DNA from: a virus
Reading direction: 5' to 3' (one strand)
DNA: 43,780 nt
Virus record (IMG/VR): IMGVR_UViG_3300007538_003017
Location: 1-43,780 of that record
In this document: positions 30,884-39,200 of the stretch, in pieces
Position numbering within the stretch: the first letter of the stretch is position 1
Layout of the letters: every line of letters starts with the position of its first letter
Notes under the pieces: model-generated
The model's input: the letters and a program-made list of their open reading frames with translations, nothing else
Databases searched by the model: none
What the model was told of the DNA's origin: nothing
Position numbers and translations under genes: made by a program

Positions 30884-32331
30884 ACGTAATTTATCCTTGT
30901 TTTGTTGTAGAATATTCCGTAAACAATGGCTACGGTAGCCAGTAAGACTAAAGTACCACTGATAGGTCTAGTGAAAATATCTAGTGGTTCATATAGTCTG
31001 ATGTATTGATTGAATGTAGCTTCTAGCCGTTCAGCCAATACAAACCCTATGATCAATGCCGCTCTGCTTAACTTGAAACGAGTTAAAAACATTCCAAACA
31101 GACAGCACAATCCAAAGATCGCATAATCTTCCCAGTATCCAGTATACTGTACACTACTCCATAATAGCAAGCCCATGATAGGCCAGAAATAATAGATGAA
31201 AGGAAGATTAGTGATCCTTACTGCATATCTTATAAACACTAATCCTGCAAAGAAACTAATGATCAAAGACCAGAAGTAACTGCTTGCTAGAGTGTCAAAG
31301 AATGACAGATCCTGTAATAACGCAGGTGATCCTAATTCGATACCTACGATTAAAAATAATGACATGATGATAGCTTCAAAGTGTGCGCCCGGGATACCAA
31401 ACAATACTGTAGGAACATATGCGCTTGCTTTCTGTGCGTTGTTAGAACCTTCAGTACCAATCACACCTTTGATGTTACCCTCACCAAACGGAATCTTTTC
31501 GTTTTTATTCCAAGCAACTGTCTGACCATAAGAGAGCCAGTCAGCAACACTGCCACCGATACCGGGAATGACACCGATAACAGCTCCTACAAAACCACCA
31601 CGCAATCCGTCTACTTTGTGAATCCAAGAATCTTTGAATCCTTGCCAAATCTGTTGCCATTCTGTTTGAATGTTTTTGACAATCACTTGCTTGTGTCTGT
31701 TTCTATATGCTTTCATCAGTTCAGGAAACGCTAACACACCTGCTACTAGAGGAGCCATTTGAATAGCACCACCTAAGTAGTCCCATCCAAACGTGAATCT
31801 CATCTCGCCTGTCACAGGATGCTGACCAACTAGTCCCAAGAACACACCTATCGCTAATGCGATGATACCCCTGAACCAATATTTGCTGTTGATAAAACAT
31901 ACTGCACAGAACGCTAACAACAAGAACGCAAGAATCTCTGGGATAGCAAATGTCAACACGATGGGGGCATAATAAGGTAAGAACAAGAATACTAAAGCAC
32001 CCCAAATCAATCCGTTCATTGTTGATGTGCTTAGTGCGGCGCCTAATGCTCTAGCGCCCTCGCCTTTCTGAGTCATGGGAAAGCCATCTACCATAGTAGC
32101 GGCACTGCCGTTAGCTCCGGGAATACCCATCACTACACTTGCGAAACTATCACCGATAGCCGCGGCAACTACCATAGCAGTTGTGAATACTACTAGTAAG
32201 CTGGGGTCTGCTCTGAACACATCGATGAATCCATATATGGATATCAATCCAATGCCTGCTCCAGCAACGGGTATAACTCCAAACATGAAGCCATACGCTG
32301 TGCCAAGCAGTAACCACATAAGGTAATCCAT
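30880..32331 (-). CDS. tctA: Tripartite tricarboxylate transporter large permease (TctA-like)
   Basis: A 483-residue inner-membrane protein with about 10-12 hydrophobic helices. The TctA signature is present: VVMGIPGANGSAATMVDGFP followed by KGEGARALGAALS, and a second repeat GAVIGVIPGIGGSVADWLSY with VLFGIPGAHFEAIIM. TctA permeases import di- or tricarboxylates with a TctC binding protein and small TctB subunit; no TctB is seen here. A late-type TATAAATAC element stands 54 bases upstream. This is an auxiliary metabolic gene for nutrient uptake in the infected cell; the substrate cannot be told. Confidence 0.93.
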   Translation of the reverse strand: MDYLMWLLLGTAYGFMFGVIPVAGAGIGLISIYGFIDVFRADPSLLVVFTTAMVVAAAIGDSFASVVMGIPGANGSAATMVDGFPMTQKGEGARALGAALSTSTMNGLIWGALVFLFLPYYAPIVLTFAIPEILAFLLLAFCAVCFINSKYWFRGIIALAIGVFLGLVGQHPVTGEMRFTFGWDYLGGAIQMAPLVAGVLAFPELMKAYRNRHKQVIVKNIQTEWQQIWQGFKDSWIHKVDGLRGGFVGAVIGVIPGIGGSVADWLSYGQTVAWNKNEKIPFGEGNIKGVIGTEGSNNAQKASAYVPTVLFGIPGAHFEAIIMSLFLIVGIELGSPALLQDLSFFDTLASSYFWSLIISFFAGLVFIRYAVRITNLPFIYYFWPIMGLLLWSSVQYTGYWEDYAIFGLCCLFGMFLTRFKLSRAALIIGFVLAERLEATFNQYIRLYEPLDIFTRPISGTLVLLATVAIVYGIFYNKTRINYV

Positions 32332-32379
32332 AAAATTTTAGATCCTTTCTGATTTCAGATAAGTAGATATATAAAAATC

Positions 32380-32397
32380 AAAAGTATTTATACTTTT
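32380..32397 (-). promoter_or_regulatory. Late promoter TATAAATA embedded in an 18-bp palindrome
   Basis: AAAAGTAT-TT-ATACTTTT is a perfect inverted repeat in the divergent gap. Its minus strand contains TATAAATAC (32392-32384), an exact T4 late octamer facing tctA. The arms are like the AAAGTATACTTT palindromes at 8151, so a common regulator is possible. No clear plus-strand promoter was seen for the methyltransferase. Confidence 0.6.
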
Positions 32398-32421
32398 TTC
32401 TCGAAAGGACGAAATTTTACG

Positions 32422-33171
32422 ATGAACAACAAAATTTTTAAGTTAGTGATGGAAAAGTTGCAAGAAGCACTGAATTTACCTAAGTATGATGAAATTCGTG
32501 CTAGCCTTGATGAAAACACAAAGTTTGAGGACTTGCATCTTACTCCTGCTAAGTTTGAGAAGTTTAAAGACAAGATCACTGAAACGCTTACTCTGAAAGA
32601 ACAAGATAAAGTTCGTTGGGAAGGCACCATCAAAGACATTGTTCATCAGTTAGATGTCAAGTATTCTAACATGTTCTTTGGAGAGATTTGGAAGCCGCAG
32701 ACTGAGCGTTATAGCTATACAGGCTGGCAACTTGTAGACACTGTAAACAAGATGAATCCAAAAGCAGTCTTAGACGTAGGATGCGGTTACAATCAATTCA
32801 AGGGCCGGATTCAAAACTTGATTGGTATCGATCCATACAACAACATGTCTGACTATCAAGTTGACATTTTAGAGTATGCAAACGTTGACGAACATTTTGA
32901 TGCTATCATTGCGCTAGGCTCTATCAACTTTAACAGTAAAGATGATATCAGAGACCGTCTTGCTAATTGCGAAAAACTGTTAGCAAAAGGAGGAAAGATG
33001 TTCTTTAGAGTCAACCCAGGCATTCAACATAAGACAGGACCCTGGGTAGATGTGTTTCCTTGGAGCTTTGAAGTAGCGCATGAGTTTGCTAAAGAGTTTG
33101 GTGTAGAGTTAGAAACTTTTAAGAAAGATGCAAACGACCGTTTGTATTTTGTTTATCACAAGCCTGCTTAG
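32422..33171 (+). CDS. Class I SAM-dependent methyltransferase
   Basis: A 249-residue protein. The first 80 residues are helical and charged. The catalytic domain begins KAVLDVGCGYNQFKGRIQNL (motif I), IGIDPYNNMSD (motif II Asp), HFDAIIALGSINF (motif IV region) and LLAKGGKMFFRVNPG. Target unknown; small-molecule or protein methylation is as likely as DNA. GAAAGGA precedes the ATG. It is one of two plus-strand genes and divergent from tctA. Confidence 0.75.
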   Translation: MNNKIFKLVMEKLQEALNLPKYDEIRASLDENTKFEDLHLTPAKFEKFKDKITETLTLKEQDKVRWEGTIKDIVHQLDVKYSNMFFGEIWKPQTERYSYTGWQLVDTVNKMNPKAVLDVGCGYNQFKGRIQNLIGIDPYNNMSDYQVDILEYANVDEHFDAIIALGSINFNSKDDIRDRLANCEKLLAKGGKMFFRVNPGIQHKTGPWVDVFPWSFEVAHEFAKEFGVELETFKKDANDRLYFVYHKPA

Positions 33172-33563
33172 ACTTCTAGTTTTCTGCTAATGATACCTAA
33201 ACCTGCAACTTGTTTAGGGGTATCATAGCGTTTTGGATCAATCATTGGGTATAAAAATTTAGTTCCGTTTGTGACTATATCAAATTTGCTTCCTGCAGGA
33301 ACTAAATGTGCTTTTTCATATTTTCTAAACGTGTCTTCATCGACTTCTATAGGTTCACCTATTACTACACTACCTATAGCAACTGCTTTGCCTCGACCAG
33401 TGCGAACAATACTGACTCTTTTACCTACGTAGGGTTTAAGAGAATTAGTGTTTCTAGTTTCGTATTTTTTCTTGCCATCTATGATTAAATCAGCGTATGA
33501 AATGTTGCCATCAGATTTAACATTGATTCCTATATTAGGAACTGCAATTTCGCTGGCTCGCAT
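33168..33563 (-). CDS. ASCH/PUA-like domain protein with MRAS N-terminal tag
   Basis: A 131-residue protein beginning MRASEIAVPN, a variant of the repeated MRA tag but without the LxE cut site. The body has ISYADLIIDGKKKYETRN, YVGKRVSIVRTGRGKAVA and IGSVVIGEPIEVDEDTF, fitting an ASCH-type PUA-like fold that usually binds RNA or modified nucleotides. It overlaps the convergent methyltransferase by 4 bases and follows a second MRAS gene. Confidence 0.6.
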   Translation of the reverse strand: MRASEIAVPNIGINVKSDGNISYADLIIDGKKKYETRNTNSLKPYVGKRVSIVRTGRGKAVAIGSVVIGEPIEVDEDTFRKYEKAHLVPAGSKFDIVTNGTKFLYPMIDPKRYDTPKQVAGLGIISRKLEV

Positions 33564-33565
33564 GA

Positions 33566-33760
33566 TTAGCCACGCTTCATTAAACGTATACTGCCGATCC
33601 TAGAATCAGGAACGTTATATAATCGTTTCATTAATTGTCTTGCTTCGAAATGATTTTTAGCAGATACAGTGAGATCCATATTACCCGTATAGCCTGGTTG
33701 CTGTACAAATACAGTAGCAACATATAAGTGTTCAGGCTTTACGATATCAGAGGCTCTCAT
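33566..33760 (-). CDS. Small protein with MRAS N-terminal tag
   Basis: A 64-residue protein, MRASDIVKPEHLYVATVFVQ and on, with a beta-alpha-beta pattern and basic C-terminus (RIGSIRLMKRG). The N-terminus resembles the tag of nearby late proteins. It lies 6 bases after the preceding gene. No family recognised. Confidence 0.55.
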   Translation of the reverse strand: MRASDIVKPEHLYVATVFVQQPGYTGNMDLTVSAKNHFEARQLMKRLYNVPDSRIGSIRLMKRG

Positions 33761-33766
33761 GTGAGA

Positions 33767-34288
33767 TTACCTATCGTAGATACTTTTTTCTCTAGGACCG
33801 TGTTCTGGTTTGAAGAAAGATACAATCTTGTCAAAATTGGTTTTGCTCATGATAGCAACATCTTGCATCTTTTCTTTATCTAGAGGTTTGACTAAAGAAT
33901 ACATCTCCATGAATGCATTAATGTCTTTCATTGGGAGTTTATGTTTGCTACCGTCAGTAAACTTGATTTCATAGTTACCGTCTACGTCAAGTGCTTTACG
34001 TAGTTGCATAACAAAGTGAGGTACTTTGTCCGCATCAGGATCTTCTGGCTTCTCGTCTTCTTCGTCCCAATCGTCTTCTTCGTCAGGACGCTTCTTACGT
34101 GCTTCATCTAGATCGGCTTCTACGCCAGAAAGTTTTTTGAGTTCGTTAATATCCATACTAGTATTTATCTCATTTGCTTCATAAGTGTTAGTATCACTTC
34201 TGGCATCAGAAGCAACACCCATTACCATACCGGGTGAACCGTCGCCCCTATACGAGTTTTCATTTACGATGTCAATAAATGTTCTCAT
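33767..34288 (-). CDS. Acidic virion-type protein with possible capsid tag
   Basis: A 173-residue protein, start MRTFIDIVNENSYRGDGSPG. The tag ends IVNE, near the prohead protease rule. The middle is strongly acidic (DEEDDWDEEDEKPEDPDADK), then a structured C-terminal part (VPHFVMQLRKALDVDGNYEI). It has its own late-type promoter at 34318. Acidic internal head proteins are known in phages, but no family was recognised. Confidence 0.58.
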   Translation of the reverse strand: MRTFIDIVNENSYRGDGSPGMVMGVASDARSDTNTYEANEINTSMDINELKKLSGVEADLDEARKKRPDEEDDWDEEDEKPEDPDADKVPHFVMQLRKALDVDGNYEIKFTDGSKHKLPMKDINAFMEMYSLVKPLDKEKMQDVAIMSKTNFDKIVSFFKPEHGPREKSIYDR

Positions 34289-34317
34289 TTAAAATATATT
34301 CCTAGTTTTTGTTAGTG

Positions 34318-34326
34318 TATTTATTC
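34318..34326 (-). promoter_or_regulatory. Late-type promoter AATAAATAC
   Basis: Minus-strand GAATAAATACAC lies 30 bases upstream of the ATG at 34288 and overlaps the stop codon of the upstream methyltransferase. Confidence 0.55.
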
Positions 34327-35307
34327 GTATGAATAGCTAGAGCGTACATATTTTTTTATTTTCCAAACGTCTTCTCCAGAAAAAGGGCGCTCTGTAGAAA
34401 GTGATGCAGTAAACTTATATGTACCTGCTTTAAACAATTTAAAGAAACTACTCGTCTTCCAATGACCATCTTTTAAATATAATGTTTTATCGGTAGAAGA
34501 TATCTTGTTGTCAATCGCAACTGTAACTTGTTTGTCTTCATCTAAATGTATTTCGAACGACACCTCATCTGGTAAATGGTCTTTATCGATACTAACAATA
34601 TTTTTTAAAGTTTGGTCAGGTTTAATATCAACTGCATTTAATTCAGCATGAATTTTGAATGAAGGCATAAAGCCGGTATAGTTGATGCTTGGTCTACATC
34701 GATAATCATCTGCGTGTGTTGGGTTTCTGTCAAAGTCTACTAATGCGTCACTGAACTTATTAAGCAATAATGCATCTTCGTCTAGCATATTATGCTTGAC
34801 TGACTTTGTTACTTGATCTGTTACGAGATCAAAGTGTGAGTACCACATGTGTACATCACAATGTAATCGATCTGGTATACTGATAGCATCATCTTTAAAA
34901 AACTTATGTTTTACACAGTTCTTCCAAACTGTGTATTGTCCTTCATCAAACAATGATTCACCAACTAGTTCACTGACCAAAACATCAATCGATTGTTTTG
35001 GTATCATATCTATAATTTGTTCGTTGGGGAATCTTCCAGTGATAACTTTGAATTTAGATTGATCGTAGCAACTTTCTAATGCGAATTGTGCTACTTTAGC
35101 AGATTGTTCCATTTGTTCTACTGCATAAACGAATTTAGCACCATGTTCTAGTGCGTATGCCGCAAGTAATCCAGTCCCTGAGCCTACATCAAGTACTACC
35201 TTGCCTTTAACATGCTTCTTTAATGCATCATAGAAGAACTGATTTCTCAACTTATCGTTAAGCATCATGACATATTGACCGAAAATTCTTTGATTTAACT
35301 TTATCAT
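34321..35307 (-). CDS. Protein arginine methyltransferase-like enzyme (PRMT-type)
   Basis: A 328-residue class I methyltransferase with PRMT hallmarks. Motif I is VVLDVGSGTGLLAAYALEHG; the acidic post-I is VYAVEQ; the double-E loop is SELVGESLFDE, with Glu113 and Glu122 spaced as in PRMT1 (SEWMGYCLFYE); and a HWK motif, DGHWKTSSFF, matches the THW loop region. A C-terminal beta-barrel-like part with alternating strands follows. Such enzymes methylate Arg side chains using SAM. A target among host RNA-binding or phage virion proteins is possible. PRMT-like enzymes are uncommon in phages as far as I know. Confidence 0.72.
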   Translation of the reverse strand: MIKLNQRIFGQYVMMLNDKLRNQFFYDALKKHVKGKVVLDVGSGTGLLAAYALEHGAKFVYAVEQMEQSAKVAQFALESCYDQSKFKVITGRFPNEQIIDMIPKQSIDVLVSELVGESLFDEGQYTVWKNCVKHKFFKDDAISIPDRLHCDVHMWYSHFDLVTDQVTKSVKHNMLDEDALLLNKFSDALVDFDRNPTHADDYRCRPSINYTGFMPSFKIHAELNAVDIKPDQTLKNIVSIDKDHLPDEVSFEIHLDEDKQVTVAIDNKISSTDKTLYLKDGHWKTSSFFKLFKAGTYKFTASLSTERPFSGEDVWKIKKYVRSSYSYE

Positions 35308-35355
35308 GTTAAAGAATCTTGACCTGTCACGTGTGCATAGACTAATTTCTTGTTT

Positions 35356-35508
35356 TTAACGCCCCTGACCTCTGTACTTCTTGTATGAACGCTTTTTGTC
35401 TTTGTTCATGCTTGATAGTTTGATCGCACCTCTACCGATACTTGTACCTTTGCAGGCTGTGTCGTTGAGTACTCGCTTTGTGTTACCTGTTTTAATTGAT
35501 TTCGCCAT
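35356..35508 (-). CDS. Small basic protein, 50 residues
   Basis: A short frame from ATG 35508 to TAA 35356: MAKSIKTGNTKRVLNDTACK, then a Gly/Ile-rich stretch and a Lys/Arg-rich end (DKKRSYKKYRGQGR). AAGGAGAAA sits 8 bases upstream. It fills the gap between two well-supported genes and has no competing frame. Strong positive charge suggests nucleic-acid binding or packaging. No family recognised. Confidence 0.62.
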   Translation of the reverse strand: MAKSIKTGNTKRVLNDTACKGTSIGRGAIKLSSMNKDKKRSYKKYRGQGR

Positions 35509-35520
35509 CGTGGTTTCTCC

Positions 35521-36285
35521 TTATCCCCATCCTAAATCGGCATTATTTTGTTGTGCAAACTTGATTATCTCAAGTAGCTTATCTATATATCTTTCTACTT
35601 GAGAAGATGATCTTCCCATATGATACATCATAGGTCCCTGTCTACCAATTCTATCTAGTCCGGTTTCAGGGTCTTTATATCGTTGCATCTTGTTACCCGT
35701 GATAGAACCCGGCTCGGTATATTCTTCGGAACCTTGATTTTTAAGCATGATCAGTCTACGCATTATATCAGGTAAATCTTTGTTGTCAATATGCCCGGCG
35801 TAATCTGGGTCATCTATCCCCAGCATCTGTTGGATAGCAAATGCGTTTGAATTGCTTACGTTAAGTTCGGGTGCATCTGATACCCATTCTTCTCGTTTAC
35901 CTTTGCCCCCGCACATATCACAATCCCACTCGTCCTTGCCATATGATTCTTTACCTTTACCGTCACATACCCAACACTTTACTTCTTTTTTAGAACCAAA
36001 AGGGTTGTGATAATACTTATTTTCTTTGTCGAAAACGATTGGATCGAAAGTTACACTTTCTTTTAAAGATTGTTTTATGTAATTTTTATGTATATTAACG
36101 GTGTCGCCTACCTTCACGCTTGATTTTTTTCCTGGAGCGACTTCAGCAGAAACTATCTCTATCTTATACTTGCCTTTAGGGGAGATGTCAAGTATTTTTC
36201 CTTGCAATTTTGCATATTGAGGATAATTTTTTGTGAGGTCAATAACGGAACCCACACTCTCTGTTATAAATTCACTAGCTCTCAT
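35521..36285 (-). CDS. Zinc-motif protein with capsid-targeting-like tag
   Basis: A 254-residue protein beginning MRASEFITESVGSVIDLTKN; ITE fits the prohead protease cut rule. The N-terminal domain has a KOW/SH3-like beta pattern (LQGKILDISPKGKYKIEIVS). Residues about 103-133 hold two DnaJ-type motifs, CWVCDGKG and CDMCGGKG, like those of the GP88-like protein. The C-terminal part is helical. It overlaps the stop of the giant gene as TAATG. Probably a packaged late protein; activity unknown. Confidence 0.62.
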   Translation of the reverse strand: MRASEFITESVGSVIDLTKNYPQYAKLQGKILDISPKGKYKIEIVSAEVAPGKKSSVKVGDTVNIHKNYIKQSLKESVTFDPIVFDKENKYYHNPFGSKKEVKCWVCDGKGKESYGKDEWDCDMCGGKGKREEWVSDAPELNVSNSNAFAIQQMLGIDDPDYAGHIDNKDLPDIMRRLIMLKNQGSEEYTEPGSITGNKMQRYKDPETGLDRIGRQGPMMYHMGRSSSQVERYIDKLLEIIKFAQQNNADLGWG

Positions 36286-39200
36286 TATTTGCCTCCGTAT
36301 GGTGTCTCACCTGTCAAGTACGGTTTAGAAAACCATAAACGAAACCATTCATTAGTTCCGGGCTGTATATCATTGTCTTTCATGATTTTAGATATCTTGC
36401 TAGCAGTGTATGAGATGTTTGAACCCATAGAGTCATCACCCTTCTGTTCGCTGATACCCGCTAATCTCATCAAGTCTTGCTTAACGTGCAAGAACTCAGA
36501 TGTTCTTGGTAGCTTTCTACCTTCTAAGATAGCTTGCTCATCTTCACGCAATTTGCCTGACTTGATCAAGTCTTGGAACTTGTTCATTGGCATGTACCAA
36601 TTGCCACTAGATGCCATCTTAAAGCCCATGTCTTTCATCTGCTGATCAGTGTAAGAACCACGCAGTTCACCGGGCTTTACAAAGTGATAGTTGGGTTTCC
36701 ATTCTTTCTTGGGTTTATTTTGTTGACGTTTTTCTGCTTCACGTTTAGCCCATGCGAGATCACCTAATGACTCTGCTAATTCGTTTTCTAAAAGACTAAC
36801 ATAAGGATCAACATCTGTCTTACTAATATCGTCAAAATTATCGCTCACTAATTCTGATTCAGTTAATAGATAGTTGATGATGTCTTCGCTAGACTCACGT
36901 AGCCATTTGTTGCTTTTAGCAAACGGACTTAAGATGTCTTTTAATTCGGGATATCTATCTAAGAAACGACTGATCTTTTGATCTGTAGTATAAGTTTCTT
37001 TTTCACCCCTGCCGTCGAAAATGACTACTGGACCTTTGTCGGGAAAGTAAAGGATATTGTTTATTCTAGTTGTACCTTGAGGAGTCTTGTAATACATTTC
37101 ATATGCCGTGCCTGGTGGAAGTTGAGGACCTTCTCTCCAGCTGTATCTTCCAGCATATTTTGCACCATGTGGTTTCTTGACAACACTCAGATAAAATTTA
37201 TCCTCACTATTCCAAGACTGATTTAGTTTTCTTACTTGTTCAGGAGCAACACCCGATTCTTTAGCTTTCTTAGGTGGGATTAATTTTTTAAGCTCTGGCA
37301 TGTTTTTGTACAATGCATTCACAAGACTGATGTGAGATATAGAATCATTGATACTACTCATACTGCCATCATTGTCAATAAAACCGATATCACCGTTGTC
37401 AGGTCTGACATATAGTCCGTGTGAATTGATCAAGTTTCTGTATGAATTACCGTAGTACGGAACTTCTTTCATGATCTTTATGAAGAATTCTGCTAGGGCC
37501 GGGTTAGGATATTGTTCTTCCCGCTCCACTCGTCTTTGATGATCGCTCATATCTGTAGGCGCTAACCAACCAGCTCTGTAATAATTTCTACGTTCATCAG
37601 ACTCTGGAACGTTCCAGATAAATTTATATACAGGGTGTTGACTACCCGCTTTCTTTATGTTATATAAGTTTTCGTTGTTACTAAAGCCAGCTGGAATAGT
37701 ATCAGTTGTATCTGCTAAGTGACGCATAGTACCTGAACCATGAATTCCAGTATGTTTGCCCTGAACTTCATCTGCTTGTGCTTGAATCTCTTTTTTGACT
37801 TCTTCGTTGTCAGCCATGTATGTAGGAATATTCACCTCACGATGAACAGTGGGGCTTAGAGGTACTGCTATACCGTTGTTGAACCAAGTACTATCAGCAG
37901 TATCTCCTGGAGAATCTTTCACTGGATTAGTTATTGGAGTAAAATATAGCATCCTACCATTCTTAGCATTAAAGATGTATTCTCTGATATTACCTAAGGT
38001 TTTAACTTCATCCGGTTCACCGGCGCCAACTACACCAATATAGTCATTTTTTGTTCTTTCTTTGACATACTCTTTTAACGCAGGGTTCTCATTCATTAAT
38101 CTATACCATGCATGAGAGCCGTACTGTTCAGTATCACCCCTGTAACCCCTGTCAATCATTTGTGATGCGATTGTTATCATAGCAGGAAGATTTTCTTTTC
38201 TACCATAGCGATCATTATAATCTTCACTATATTGAAATGCTACGTTTTCTTTGTTAGGATCTTTAAAGAAAATATCTTCTCTGCCGGGATCGTCAGGACG
38301 TCTTTCTACCCTGAATGTATCTGTTTTAACTTGTAAGTCTTCTTCACTATCTGCAACTTTTACTAAAGCAGGGTGAGGCGATTTGGGGTGGATGTTCTCT
38401 TTCTTGATAACATCTACCATCTCAGGGAATTTTCTGAATAATGCGATTATCTCAGCTTCGCCAAGTGTTTTTGCATTTAATTTCTTATCATCATCAGTTT
38501 CGCCCCAATTGATCAAATCTTTTGGTATAGCGTTTACTTCGATTCGCCCGATCTTACCTGTCTTACCTCTTCTGTCTCTAGCCTGCGTAGTGACTACGTA
38601 AGAATCACCTGTCTGCTTATCAGTAACTAATAGTCTAGGTGTACCGTGTGATGTAGCATTACCTGCACGATCTACCTCATCAAATCTTTTAACTTTAACT
38701 CGGTCGTTGTCAATAGTTTGTCCAGGAACATATTTTGTTCTGTCATATCCGTAACCACCTGAATGACTCATACTATTGTCAGGTGATACAAATTTTTCTA
38801 GACCGGGAAATTTTTCTATAAAATGGTTTATTAAGCCAGGTACTGATCTTTCTTGATCATATCTGTAGCCGTATGAGCGAGTAGAAGTGAGGTCTATAGG
38901 TTTAGCACGATCATCAGCGAACGCAGAAATATCAGCACCGACAAAAGTTTTATTTTCTATCTGATCAGTAGCTGGTTGTGCTTCACCCCGATATTTGATA
39001 GTTAAAGAATATTTCTCTCCGGGGCGACTTGGATCTTTTGGAATCAAGAAATAATTGTCTTTGGTGATTATATCTCTATCGGCTCTTTCAGTCTGAGTAT
39101 GATATTTTTTAAGTACAGCATTGCCTATATCGATTTCTTCTGGATTGAATGCTTTTGTACCGGGCAACATGTCTTTTAGATCAGCATGTCTATCTAAGAA

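Noticed and set aside
34161-34170. GATAAATAC-like string inside the acidic tagged gene
   Set aside because: It is within the coding region and more than 380 bases from the next start codon downstream.
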